Shown here piece after piece: positions 50,926 to 62,910 of a stretch of 64,000 bases of DNA. The notes beneath the pieces were generated by a model that saw only the letters and a list, made by a program, of their open reading frames with translations, made no database searches and was not told the DNA's origin. Both the position numbers and the translations under genes were made by a program. The DNA is from Campylorhamphus procurvoides (taxonomy: Eukaryota; Chordata; Aves; Passeriformes; Dendrocolaptidae): contig WBMV01004379.1 in assembly GCA_013396655.1 (NCBI GenBank), positions 852,597 to 916,596 of the forward strand, written 5' to 3'. How positions within the stretch are numbered: the stretch's first letter is position 1; the number at the start of each line of letters is the position of its first letter.

Positions 50926-53900
50926 AGTGTTTTGAGTCTTGATTTTTTTAAAAGGTGTAATTGAAAATTAAGTATTATTCTAGTAATCAAAATACTAATG
51001 AGAGGGACAAGAAAGAGGAAGTTTTTATTGTAAGGGGTTTATATCATAGAAAAAATGTTTTTTCTATCATTGCTTCTAATGAGTTCTGAGAACCAGTTGT
51101 CAGCTGAGCAGGGACTGAAGTGATGACTCTGGATGTGACAACTTGTTGTTCATAGAGCTGTGTTCTGAAAAGCTCTGTTCTTGCAGCCGAGAGCAGGACC
51201 TGGGCCAGCAGGGCAGGTCAGTGGCCCCCAGGCAGCAGCTGGTCCCACAGCCCTGGGGGGACCTGGGGGTCACCCGTGCTCACAGTCACAGCACTGCTGC
51301 AAAGGAAACAAAACACATTTCTGAAGGAAAGAGCAGAGCCTGCTGGAGGCTGCTGGAAGGCAGCTCTGTACAGCTGGAGGGTTTCTGACAGCTGCTGGGA
51401 CAGCTCTGCCTTCCCATCACCTGCTTCCACCTGACAGGGACCATTTGCTGCCAAACAAGCAGGTGTGAGAGTGGCACTGACTGAGACTTCCTGCTCCACT
51501 CTAACCAACACCATTATCAAAGTGGATGAAACTTATCTAATTTATGTAACCTTCAGGAATTAAATATACTTCTGCCCTGCCTTCATAGTGTTTGCTCAAA
51601 AGGCCCATTTTCCTCCTCAAAGCTGAGGGGGTTTCTTTGCTGGGCTACCCCATGAGCAGCCCTTGGAGCTCTGGTGTCACACACAAGTGAGGCCCCTCCT
51701 AATCCTCCTTGCCCTGGAATTAACTCTGCTTTGCCAGGGAAACTCTCCAGGCTTCCCTTCCTCAACATACCTGCTCCACAAAACAGCAAAGGCACAAGAG
51801 CTGTTTAACAGTTTGAGATCTGAACACTGAATTATTGTGCTTACATGGATTAAATTAAGTTAATGAATCTAAATGTGATCCCTAGATTGTTTTGGAATGG
51901 TGAAATTGCTTGCAAATGAATATTTGATTTAGAATACAATTTTCATTAGTGCTGCATCCCTTGGAAAAGTTCTGTAATCAAGAGAGACAGCATTGCTGAG
52001 GAATTTGGGCATGGAGAAGAAAGTGCATTTGTTCAGAATGTAAATTAAGGTAATTGGAATATATGGATATTCTAATCTAAAAGATAAGAGGGACAATTAT
52101 GCTATTACATTGTAAAATGTTTCTCCCAAAACTCAGTCTTGGATCTTGACTAATTTTACAGAGTAATTAATTTAGCAGTTCAGGCATTATAAAACAAAAA
52201 CCCCCAAGCCTTTACTCTGCAGTGAGGGAATGCAGTGGCTTTTCCCTTCACAAATACTGTGGTTCAACCTTCCTGTCAGAAACAATGCCAAGCAGTTCTA
52301 AAGCAACAATTTAGTTAATTATGAGACTGCATTCTTCCAAAGAGCTGAAATAAAGGAAGGTTCAACTTTCTGCTCTCTTCAAAGAGAACTGAACTGAGTT
52401 TGGGGCATTAACCTGTGATAGGAAGTCTCAGGAAAGATCAAGGCAAGTTAAATAGTAATCATTTAACAAATCTAAGGTCAATATTTGTTACTACAGCCAT
52501 ATCATGGGGTTATCATAACATTTTCAGCTTTGTTGTTCCTCCCTGTTAAACAGTGCCTGTAGCACTTGCCAGTCTGAAAATCAGCGTAACACAAGGTGGT
52601 TATTGATTGTTAGAAGGAACATTGTGCAATGAATGATTCTGTCTCACCAGCTTAGAGGTACTAAAAGAAAACCCAAAAAAGCCACAGGGCTGTACCTGCT
52701 CCTTTGCAAAAACAGGGGAAGGCTGAGTGGGGGCCTCTCCCCAGCCCAGCAATGCAGGTCACTGCAGGCTGGAGTTTCTCCTCTATCCATCCCTCATGGA
52801 TCTTTACCTGCAACCCAGAGACAACACAAATGGGAACCAGTGCACAGACCAGCTGGGCATTGGTTAACAGCACAGAAGTGACTCTACAGGCATCCTCAGA
52901 CACTGCATTTTGGGTGTCCTTTGAGTCACTGCAGGCTCAAGGGATGGTGACCGTGTCACTGTCCCCCCTCGGGCTCTTCCCAGGGTCTAATCTACTAAAT
53001 CCACAGACTGATTGGGGAATGGTAGGAAAGGTCCCAGCTGTGCCTGAATTAAGCCTGCCTGGGTACCTTTCAGCATTGCTTACACAGCCTTAAAAATGCA
53101 AAGACTTCCCCCAGTCGAAGTTGCAGGTGTGTCCAGCTAAGGCAGGGACATTCCCTCTGCACACCCCAGAGCCAAGGGCCACGTTGAATTCCACATTTAG
53201 GCCCCACCATTCTAATTGGATTCCCAGGGCAGAACAGGGCACTTCACACTGGCAGTGAATGCTGGAATTGCATTTTCATGCACACCCAGCTCTCCCACTC
53301 TCTGTGTGGAATACATAACTTTCACATCTGTTCAGTTATTCTGGGTTTTTACATGAACAGTGTGCAACTATCAAATCAGACAGACTATAAAGTACTTGCT
53401 GAGTTAAGCCTGTGACTCCCCAAACCACCATCACAACTGTGATTTTAAAATTCCATACACAGACTGAAGTACCTTCCAAACCTGCCTGCTGGGAAGCTCA
53501 GTTCAGTTCCTAAGAAGCGAGTCTGAAATGCAGCATTCAGCAGGAACGAGCATGTATTCCCGTTTTAACTTCCCTGGAGGGATGAGTAACAAATGAAAGA
53601 ACATTAAAAATTCTTGCTACACTGATCCTGTGAAATCTCTCACAAGATCATCCTTTTCTTCCAGCGCAATCAGAAGCAAATCTCGGAGCAGCAGCACTGG
53701 GGGCAGCAGCAGGGGTGGGTGTGCACACAGACATGCACAGCAGCAGTTCCGCGGGGACAGGATCAGAGGACAGACCCGAGCACACCCCTGATTACCTTTT
53801 CCTCCCGGCAGAGGGCTGGGCTGGGTGGGCGATGCCAGGAGCGAGCGCAGGACCCGCCGTGTCCATGCGGTGGTGCTTCAGCACCGCACTCAGCGCCTCC

Positions 53901-56900
53901 TCTGCGAGGGACTTTGTGCCTTGCTCCTCAAGGCTCTGGGGGAAACACATCCCTGCCCTGCCCTGTCCCACACGCCGGGATACAGATTTAGGATTACTGC
54001 GAGTTAAAGCAAAACTGACCGACTGCCCCAAAGGGGAGCAGTGACCTGCACTGGCTGCACGGACAGGACCAGCCCAGCATGGCTGGTGCCTCAACACGTG
54101 CCTTGTACCTCTTGACAAGCTGGGAAAATTGTTCCCTAGAATAAAAACATGTGCCTGGATCCAAGCTGAACTGTAAAATTATCTGGAATTCTGGGCTTCT
54201 TTTGAAACTTCAGAATTAAATTCCTAGCAGCCCCTTGGTTAGTAGGTACTGAAAAGTACCCACGACACCACTGTTTCACAGCACCAGTGTGTGGTCACTG
54301 TTCAGGCCTCTCCAGTGTGAAGTTCTGAGGTTGGGCAGAGGTTGGGATGAAATCTAATTTGATGGTGAATTTTCCAAAAGAGGAAAGTGTTGAGAAGGAA
54401 AAAAAAACCCAAAATGACAAAACTGAAGCAAGAAGAAGAAACAAGCAGGCAGTGAAGCAGGGGCTGAAAAAGATGTAGTCAAAGAGCTGGGGCTGTCTCA
54501 TAAAAGCTGTGATGAAATGCAATCAACTTCACCTTACCCTAAGGACATCACAGGGGCACAACACTCCAGGGTGTGTCTCCACATGAAAGGTCTCCAGGAA
54601 TTCCCACAGGATCAGGAAGCCTCTTCTGCCTGGATCCTGTAGCTGCAGGAGCTGAGATCAGGTGTTGCACAGTCAGGGCCCGTGATTTCTCCAACTCCCA
54701 GCAAAAACCTAACTCTGACAGTGGGCTGGGAGAAAACAGACAACAACAACAGATTGCAGTTGTATTAACTCGGTTCAGCCTTACTGGGTAAAGGAGATGG
54801 ATAATTTTCTACATTAGTCTAGGCCTTCAGGAAAGTTCTGGAGCCACAAACCTGTTGTAGTGGGACCAGGGCACCAGCACTGCCCAGCACTCTTGCCCCA
54901 GGAGAGGGGAGGGAAGGACACCAGGAATCACCACTGGAACAGCTGCGGGGCTGGAGGTCAGGAATAGGTGTGATAACTGGATCAGCTCATCAGAAACATC
55001 CAGAGGTGTTAAATTTGCAGCTTGTCTGCTGCTCCAGAGTGTGGAGTGGGGAGACAGCTATCAGCTCCTCAATTCCAGAAGCCTCTGAATGCAGCTCTTT
55101 CTTTTTAATGCCTTTGTTGCCAGACGTTCAGAACGTAATTGTATTCTCGGAGCAAAACCAGCTGTGCCTCTTGCCGGCACAATTGGAGCCACAAATGCTC
55201 CCTGCTGAAGGGAAGCAAGAAGGAACAGCCACAAGTGCCCCGAGGATCTCTGCTTGTTGACAGCATCTGATGGCTGTGAAGTGGTGCTTTGATCAGCTGG
55301 GAACAAAGGCTTTATGATGTGCTGCAAAAGCTGTATGAGCAATCCTGTAATTGATGAGGAATGCTGGACTGTCTGATAACACCGGCAGATTTTTGCACCA
55401 CTCTGACACTGAATTAATTGTGAGAGGGAAATTGTTTGACTTTGAATTGTATCCTCAAACACACCATTTTAACCTCCACCAACAAAAATGCCATTATCCA
55501 GGCAGTAATTACAAATTATCACCTAAAAACAGATCATACAGTTTGAAGTCGCCATTTTAATGGAAGGGGACCAAGGTCTGAATGGGAAAACGAACGTTAC
55601 TGTCCCTTAACTGACTGTGGATTTCATTAGCCAAGATTGGAAGCTTCTTTTACTTCAGAGAATGAAGCTTATTTCCACCCTATGCCTCTGTGTCAGCCCC
55701 ACTTGTTGCTACAGGAAATATTTGGCTCACAAGCCTTTAGTGAGAAAGGAAAGGAAGCACAAGGAAAAGAATAATGTTTTCAGTTTATGTTTGTGTGCCT
55801 CTCAGCTCAGCTAAAATACCCCAACACGAGTCATGATGCACTTGGGCACCAAGTGTTTCTTTTAGCACAAGCTGTAATGTCAGAACAATCTCCCCCTGCC
55901 CATCTTCCCAGAGTGTTATGAGCAGCTGCTTTTATTTGACATAACCAATTCATCACCCCAGTGACTGAGCACCTCTCTGTGTTCCACTGAGTCCATTCTC
56001 ACAGGTTTTCAAGCACAGCTGACAGATACACAAACACCTACAAATGCCTGCTCTGTTAACACTGAGCTCTCTCCCAATTTATAAATCCTGTTTGAAATGC
56101 CTCTCAGTCCAAAGAAGTTGGGCAAGCTTGACTAATTCACCTGGAGGTCCTGCCTGCCTCTGAATCCAGCCCCACAGCAGCACCCAGCTCTGCACCAGCA
56201 GAGCTCAGCTGAGCTACAAAGGGAATTCAATCCTTGCCTTTCATGCTATGCTTGTAGAGGTTTATCAGTAAGTGGGTTTTCTTCCTTAATTGTTACTACC
56301 TCATTCTTCCCAGCTAAATGCATATTTCTGTAATTTTCAATGATCGTGCCTCTAACTACAGAAGCATTTGACTGGGTAAGAACAAAGCACGTTTTCCAGC
56401 ACACTTCCCTGAGCTGCTGCAGATGCTGCTTAAAATATTCCAGTGACACAGAATTCCCTGCCTCTCCCAGGCTTTAAGGTCCCCCTCTAATGCCTCCTTC
56501 CACCTCCTGTAAGCCCAGGCTAAGAAACACACCAAAATCTATTTGATATGCAAATCTAGCAGGATAGAGCTCACCCCCATGGAAGTGCAATAAAATAAGC
56601 TTCTCTTAAACCAGAAATTTCCTCATGCTGCCAGTATCTGTCCCAACTCTACAGCCCCTTCAGGAGCAGTCTGGAGGCAATTATAGGAAAAGTTAGGGAT
56701 GAAAACATTAAATCCTTGGGTGTGAGGAAGGACTCAGTGGGGATTCCTACCCTAAGCATGCAAGCCACAATATAATGAGGACTATCTTTATGCCCCTAAC
56801 TCCCTACTGAAATCATTAGGAAGTTAGAATCTCAAATTCTTTTTCAGTTCTGCATCAGAATCCTTTCCTATGAACCTACAAACCCATTTGTCCCTGGCCA

Positions 56901-59684
56901 TGGGATCTCCCATGCAAAGAAGGGATTACTCGGGTTGGTAAGGTTAAATTCTTTTTACAAGAACCTCAGAACCAGAAGGCAGGAACACCTTGGCTTCTAT
57001 TTCCCAAGGTGATCGTGTTATCTCCTGTGCTGGAAGCAGGTTTAGAGGAATGTTATTAGACTAAAGCTCAGCACAAATACAAGTACCAGAGAGAAAGGAT
57101 AGAGAAAAGCCCCCTGTGTGGTAACACACATGCCATAGAGACAGAACAACCTGATGTAACCACCCAGGGTAGCTCCTGAAAGCTGTTTACTTTCTCCAGT
57201 AATAAGAGGGCAAAGGGACACATGATATTAAAGGGTGGAAAACACAAATGTGATACAAAGCCAGGACTATGGTGCTGCATGAAAAATGCTTTAAAAAACA
57301 CTTACTGAACTGTATTGTCCACTGAAGTGTGAGGAGCTGGCCAGTGTCAAGCAGCAGGTTGGACTCCAGGGATCCCCAGCCTGGTCTGTCCTGGCAGTGC
57401 CCATTCCAGAGCTGCTCTGAGCTCTCCAGGTGCTGCTTCAGGGGCTCTGCAGGGCACACACTGCTCCATGTCCATGCAGCAAAGAACAGCACCACCCCTG
57501 TGCACAGAGCTGGGCTCCCCACACGCTGCCACAGCACACACAGAAACACTGCCCTGGGAACAGCCCAGCAGTTCAGGAAACTGGCCTTGGCCTGAAGGAC
57601 TGAAAAAGGACAAAGACAGAGACTAATAGCTTTTCATACTTCATTACATCTGTCTCCTTTAAACTCAGTTTCCTAATGTTGTGAGATTTTCATAATACAG
57701 TTTGGAAAAATGTGAATCATCACCAATAAACTCTCCTGACCTGTGCTCACATGAACAGCCAGAAGACACTGACCCAGCAGAAGACACTGTGCTAGTCCAA
57801 GGGAATCTGCAGCTTGAAGATGAAAAGGCTCAGACTGGACCTTACTTTTCTCCTAATGTCTTCTGGATGTGGCTGCTGAGAGTTCCTTTTGTCAGGGCAG
57901 TATTTTTCCCATAAGTCTGCAGGCAAGAAAGTCATAAACATCCAGCACAAAAAGGATCAAATAATTTTTTAACATCTGCTGGCAGAAATGCTCTCTCTTG
58001 ACTGCTCAGTCCAAGCTTTAGGGCTGTCCTGAGAGTGCTCAATTACGTTTAGGCCATATTTTTATTAGGATCACAGTGAGCTGTTTGCCAGAGGCTTGAA
58101 CTCTGAAAAATGAGCCCCTCCAAACTTGCAGGTCCATTGTCATCGGCTCATTAGCCCTCCAATGAAAGGTGGGTCATAAATTGTGTCACCGAGCCATGAC
58201 AAAGTTTCAAGCTGCTTTGATCACCATTCCCTGTGACCATGAAACAGCTTTAAACAGGATTGAAGATGGCAGAAGTAAGCCTTGGTAGTGCTGGCACAGC
58301 CACTTTGCCCCAGATCTGTTCTCTGCAGCACCCACCTCCCAGACACTCACTAAGCACCTTCCCAGTAAGTCTGGGCAAGGAAGTTTCCCCTCAGTTTGTT
58401 GATGGGTGTTCAAAGCTGGTACCAAGCGACTGGCCTGAGGGAACACTGAAACCTGCAAATGCAATGGCCTGAAATGAGTCAACTGTCCCATCTAAGACTC
58501 TTCATCTTTCCTCCCATGCTCACCTGGACAAGGGTTCCTCCCCTGTTTACTCCACACACTAACCAGTTGGAGTAACCAAGCCTCATAAATGAAAGGGCTG
58601 TTGTTTGTTTGCAGAAGCTGGTCTCTGAAATGCCACTCTGCACGAGGGAGATTAGCAATGCCTTTGCCTTGCAGCCCAGTGGCTGGAGCAGCTGCAGTGC
58701 TGGGTATAAGGGCTCTAAATGTGAACAGGTTCCAGCACATCAGCTGCACCACAGCAATTCCAAATTCCCAGTTTCCAGCTCCATCACCAAGGGAGCCCAG
58801 CCCTTCACTGTTGCTGAGGAGCTCCCTCTGCTCGGGCTCTGTTCGGGGAGGGGACAGGACAGGAGTGTGCACACATGAATGGTCAGTGCAGAGCTGCTTG
58901 TCTGCCAGTTCACACCTTCCCATTTTGCACCTTCACATTAAGGCCAGGCACACACTTTACAGTGCCAGTAAATCCATATACTTGTGCTAAAAGCTATCAC
59001 TTTAGGAAGGTCTGTTCCAATCCACTGGAGACTCGAGGAGCTTGAATCTTGAATCAGACCCTGGGAGCCATGACTGGAGAGAGTTTGTGATTGTCTGGGA
59101 AGGCAAATGCCAAGGCAATGTCAAGCACTGGAAGCTGGACCCAAATCCATATTTCCCCATGGGGGAGCTCAAAGAAACCATCCTCCACCTGTGACAGTAC
59201 TTATGAGCAGTGTGTGTGCTGGTTCTGCCCAGGCAGGAGTCAGCTCCAAGTGGCAAAGCTGCACCCCCAGAGGATGAATCTCTCCCCCCATTAGGATGTG
59301 CTTCAGTGCAAAGGGAATTCTGAGGTGCTGATCACCTTCCCTGGTTGTGACCTGAGGAGCAGGGCTGGGCAGCAGGCAGTGACACAGACCTCATGCTCCC
59401 ATTTAATGAGTGGATCATGGTATCTGGGGTCAGGGATATGTGGATTGGGCTGCTCCTTGGCCTGTGTCTTTCCAGGCAAGAAAATTATTTCTCCATTAGA
59501 CTTCACAACTCAATTGCCAGTTTTTCCAACACATCTCCTAACTTGGGTCCAGAACACTCAGTATCCCAGTACTCAGGGAACAACATATGCTCAGTTTTGA
59601 CTGGCAGTCATGAGGGCTGGAAGTGTCTGTGGTGGGAAGTGTAAGACAAGTTTCTTGCCTCTCCATTCAATCGACCTAAAGCTG
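50926..59684. other. Stretch where the rest of MASP2 is expected; no exon recognised
   Basis: In human the CUB2, CCP1, CCP2 and serine-protease exons of MASP2 lie between its EGF exon and TARDBP. I read the - strand here for CUB and CCP cysteine patterns and for the protease motifs (TAAH, GDSGG) and found none. No - strand frame approaches the roughly 250 codons of the single protease exon. Open frames present (for example 55,061-55,462 and 58,492-58,923) have no known domain. The segment is otherwise anonymous avian non-coding DNA. Confidence 0.55.
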
Positions 59685-60133
59685 AACAGAGGTGGAAAGG
59701 AGTAGTCAAAACCAAGAGCCAGGGCACTGCTTTACTGCCACACACAATTTCTGTCCCTAACAGCACCCATCAGCCCACAGCCACTCTGCAAAGCAGGGCC
59801 TCTGCTCACAGCCCTGACTAACCCCCTGAACCTCTTTCCAGCTGCACCATGTGCATAGGGAATAGGGAAAACCCCACAGCAAAACCCCACAGCTTTCACC
59901 TTGGTGTCAAGTCAGGACTGGATTTAAGTGGATGTTGGAGTGTGCTGGTTTAAAGATAAACCAATGGGGGAAATGAACCCAACTGAAGCGAGATTACAAG
60001 TCAGAGTTACAATTTACTAAAGAGATTACAATAAATACAGATACAAAGAAAAACTGGTTTTAACTCACAAAAAGGGATGTATAACCCAGCACCCTGGGGT
60101 GTGAACAGAATGGTGTTCATCAGCCCCTGTGCT
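59685..60133. repeat. Left copy of 449-bp duplication abutting N gap
   Basis: Recurs at 60,579-61,027 with constant offset 894 and one visible substitution (A at 59,964, G at 60,858). It ends exactly where the N run begins, so it is most probably the overlapping end of a contig. The last 193 bp are the start of the LTR described at 60,835. Confidence 0.85.
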
Positions 60134-60578
60134 NNNNNNNNNNNNNNNNNNNNNNNNNNNNNNNNNNNNNNNNNNNNNNNNNNNNNNNNNNNNNNNNNNN
60201 NNNNNNNNNNNNNNNNNNNNNNNNNNNNNNNNNNNNNNNNNNNNNNNNNNNNNNNNNNNNNNNNNNNNNNNNNNNNNNNNNNNNNNNNNNNNNNNNNNNN
60301 NNNNNNNNNNNNNNNNNNNNNNNNNNNNNNNNNNNNNNNNNNNNNNNNNNNNNNNNNNNNNNNNNNNNNNNNNNNNNNNNNNNNNNNNNNNNNNNNNNNN
60401 NNNNNNNNNNNNNNNNNNNNNNNNNNNNNNNNNNNNNNNNNNNNNNNNNNNNNNNNNNNNNNNNNNNNNNNNNNNNNNNNNNNNNNNNNNNNNNNNNNNN
60501 NNNNNNNNNNNNNNNNNNNNNNNNNNNNNNNNNNNNNNNNNNNNNNNNNNNNNNNNNNNNNNNNNNNNNNNNNNNNNN
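60134..60578. other. Assembly gap of 445 N
   Basis: An undetermined run between two copies of the same 449-bp sequence. The gap size is therefore suspect: true overlap would make it zero, whereas a repeat collapse could hide more DNA, including MASP2 exons. Confidence 0.97.
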
Positions 60579-61027
60579 AACAGAGGTGGAAAGGAGTAGT
60601 CAAAACCAAGAGCCAGGGCACTGCTTTACTGCCACACACAATTTCTGTCCCTAACAGCACCCATCAGCCCACAGCCACTCTGCAAAGCAGGGCCTCTGCT
60701 CACAGCCCTGACTAACCCCCTGAACCTCTTTCCAGCTGCACCATGTGCATAGGGAATAGGGAAAACCCCACAGCAAAACCCCACAGCTTTCACCTTGGTG
60801 TCAAGTCAGGACTGGATTTAAGTGGATGTTGGAGTGTGCTGGTTTAAAGATAAACCAGTGGGGGAAATGAACCCAACTGAAGCGAGATTACAAGTCAGAG
60901 TTACAATTTACTAAAGAGATTACAATAAATACAGATACAAAGAAAAACTGGTTTTAACTCACAAAAAGGGATGTATAACCCAGCACCCTGGGGTGTGAAC
61001 AGAATGGTGTTCATCAGCCCCTGTGCT
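60579..61027. repeat. Right copy of 449-bp duplication abutting N gap
   Basis: Starts at the first base after the N run and repeats 59,685-60,133. It continues without a break into unique LTR sequence, so this copy is the one to trust for the local structure. Confidence 0.85.
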
Positions 61028-61490
61028 GAGCCCCACATGGGCCCCCTGAGGGCAAAGTAAAAGGAAAGGACAACCTGTTGATGAGGATGATGGTCACAGT
61101 CTGGTTGAGAGTGGCAGTCACAGTCCTGTTGAGGTTCTGATCCTTCTCTGGATCCCATGAGTGGCACCAGAAGTCCCCAAACCCCAAGATTATCTACGCT
61201 CAGGTTCATGTGGGAATGCCCAGTACCTCCACAGGGTGAGGGGTCTCACAATGAGTGATTTACTCTGTGAGTCATGGCATACTTTTGGATTCCTTGATGG
61301 CCCGTGAACAGACATGACCCCCAGCTGGGTGTGAAGGTGCTGGTGCCTCCCTGAAGGGGAGTTATCACACCTGAGTCACTGCTGTGAAGACAGGAGCAAT
61401 CCCCTGTCTCACAGGGTTCTTTGACACCCAGCCTGTAGCCTGAGGGGTCAGGTGTGCCCTGGGCAGCTGTTGCAAACAATCCATTATTAA
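60835..61490. mobile_element. LTR of an endogenous retrovirus (passerine ERVL-like)
   Basis: Begins TGTGCTGGTTTAAAGATAAA, the TG-start typical of LTRs, and runs for roughly 650 bp through text that I associate with songbird ERV LTRs ('aaaccagtgggggaaatgaa', 'gcgagattacaagtcaga', 'attacaataaatacagatac'). The far end is approximate, because I could not find a matching CA terminus with target-site duplication. No gag, pol or env sequence is present, so it is probably a solo LTR. It sits in the intron after MASP2 exon 4. Orientation is unresolved. Confidence 0.55.
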
Positions 61491-61604
61491 TAGTTCATCA
61501 GAAATGACACAGAGGGTGTCGAATACACAGTTTTGGGTACAGCCACACAGTGACAGGCTGGTCCCAGCCCCTGTAACTGGGACATGGTGGTAGGTGAGTA
61601 CCTC
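61491..61604 (-). other. MASP2: MASP2 intron 4, proximal part
   Basis: Short intronic sequence between the LTR and the EGF exon. No further exon is recognised. Confidence 0.4.
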
Positions 61605-61624
61605 CTAATCCAGCAAGCTCTCAC

Positions 61625-61756
61625 CTGTGCACGTCCTCTTGTTTTCATGCAGCGTGTAGCCCACCCTGCAGCTGCAATAGTAGCCCCCCACATAGTTGTG
61701 ACAGTGATGATTGCAGAGGGGTTCACCATCCAACAGCTGCTTGCACTCATCAACAT
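61625..61756 (-). CDS. MASP2: MASP2 exon 4: calcium-binding EGF module
   Basis: 132 nt. Reads [34 protein letters not shown] and TLHENKRTC, with the six EGF cysteines and the hydroxylated-Asn consensus C-x-N-x4-Y-x-C-x-C. Donor GTGAGA follows at 61,624. If the donor is not used, the frame adds GESLLD and stops at 61,605-61,607. Confidence 0.9.
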
Positions 61757-62811
61757 CTAATGGGCAAAGCACAGAATCAGGCAAACAACGCCCTTCAACA
61801 ACGTGTTCTCCCAGCCTGAGCCACTCTGTGTGTTGAGAGGTTGGGCTGTTTGCCTTTGGTTGCTGTGCCCTTCTGCACCTGTCTGTACAAGGATATCTCC
61901 TTCTCCCACCCAGCAGCAGCAGCAGAGGCTGTGAGAGCCCAGGGCAGCACCAACCCCACCACAGCTGTGGCTCTCCCCCCCCAGCAGGGCTGCTCTCTTA
62001 CCTTCAGCAGCATAGAAGGCCTCGAAGCCCGTGAATGGTTTCTCGTTGGAGTAATCAGAGCGAAACACTACCCTGAGCTGGTTGTCGATGGAGATGAACG
62101 TCTTGTTGCCCGGAGCCTCCTCAGTGTCTGTGCTGTCCTTCCCACACAGCGTAGCCAAGGTCTTCCCACCAGAGCTCAGCTGGAAAACAGGCAGATGGTC
62201 CACCAGGTAAGTACAGCTCATTGATTTTCCCAACCTGCTGCCATGGATCACATAACCACAGTTTTTAACAGCTTAGCCTGCTACTTGTCACCCCATCCTC
62301 CACATACCTTCACATAATCATATTCACACAGGTAGGACAGCTCCAGGTTGAAATGGGTGAAATAGATACGGATGGAATATCCCTTGGGGACAGTAATATT
62401 CCAGATTCTCTCCTTGTGGTTTGGGTAGACATTTGGGAAGTTTGGGGACGTGATCCTGCCATACATTTTCTGTGGCACAGTACTGCTCTTTACTCCACTG
62501 TAGAGCACCACCAGCAAGACAAGCAGCCTGTGTCAAAGGAACAGAGATTAACAGAGTGATGGTTAGCTTGGATCATACCCCAAAACCACACACCCAAGTT
62601 GCCAGGCTCGACACCAAACCAGGTATCTCAGCACCAGCTGAATTCGTTGTGCCCAACCCCCTTCTCCTTTGACAGTGGGAGAAATGGGGAGGTGTCAGTG
62701 CAGTCATACTCCAGGAGCAGCTAAACAAGATGAGACACATGCTGCTAGAGCCTGCACCAAGCCAAGTGGCCAGAGGAGCTGGGGAGGGCCCTGCCACTGC
62801 ACTCACCTCAT
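61625..62811 (-). CDS. MASP2: MASP2, mannan-binding lectin serine protease 2 (5' part: signal, CUB1, EGF)
   Basis: MASP-2 is the secreted protease of the lectin complement pathway; its CUB1-EGF part dimerises and binds MBL and ficolins. Four exons join in frame on the - strand: 62,811-62,807, 62,527-62,308, 62,179-62,002 and 61,756-61,625, together 535 nt. All junctions are GT-AG and no stop interrupts. The predicted N-terminus [13 protein letters not shown] is a hydrophobic signal peptide. CUB1 shows 'YLCEYDYVK', '[10 protein letters not shown]' and '[18 protein letters not shown]'; the EGF module shows 'DVDEC' and '[12 protein letters not shown]'. The CUB2, CCP and protease exons are not found downstream. 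MASP1 is the alternative paralogue, but synteny and the '[19 protein letters not shown]' wording favour MASP2. It could also make only a MAp19-like short protein. Confidence 0.88.
62002..62179 (-). CDS. MASP2: MASP2 exon 3: second half of CUB1
   Basis: 178 nt from acceptor TTTTCCAG to donor GTAAGA. Reads [31 protein letters not shown] and [20 protein letters not shown], then AAE plus the first base of the next Asp codon. The DxSN calcium motif is retained and a second sequon (NKT) is present. Confidence 0.9.
62308..62527 (-). CDS. MASP2: MASP2 exon 2: signal peptide and first half of CUB1
   Basis: 220 nt from an acceptor TTTGACACAG to donor GTATGT. Encodes the hydrophobic leader and CUB1 strands through '[12 protein letters not shown]', '[18 protein letters not shown]' and '[13 protein letters not shown]'. 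The E and D of 'CEYD' are calcium-site residues in CUB1 of MASPs. An N-glycosylation sequon NIT is present. Confidence 0.9.
62807..62811 (-). CDS. MASP2: MASP2 coding exon 1 (ATGAG)
   Basis: Only five coding bases, ATG AG, followed by donor GTGAGT. Joined to the G that opens exon 2 they give Met-Arg, the same tiny first coding exon as I recall for human MASP2 (MRLLTLL...). This decides the start codon, because frames opened by exon 2 alone have no upstream ATG. Confidence 0.85.
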
Positions 62812-62910
62812 GGTGCTGCTCTCCTGCCCAAGCCTGCTCCGCTCAGAGCCCCAGGCAAGGAATCTCTCCCAATGTATTTGCATTTGGGGGTGGATGTATT
62901 TATTGTGTGT
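62812..62910 (-). promoter_or_regulatory. MASP2: MASP2 5' flank with octamer and TATA-like words
   Basis: On the - strand an ATGCAAAT octamer (62,876-62,883) lies about 65 bp before the ATG, and a TATA-like AATAAATAC (about 62,896-62,904) about 85-90 bp before it. These are plausible core-promoter elements, but the 5'UTR is not defined. Confidence 0.3.

Noticed and set aside
51143..51388. Open frames in the 51-55 kb region considered as MASP2 protease pieces
   Set aside because: No catalytic His, Asp or Ser motif, no CCP cysteine pattern, and the wrong strand for several of them.
60007..60715. Open frames of 156-217 codons made mostly of X
   Set aside because: They span the N gap and are artefacts of undetermined bases.
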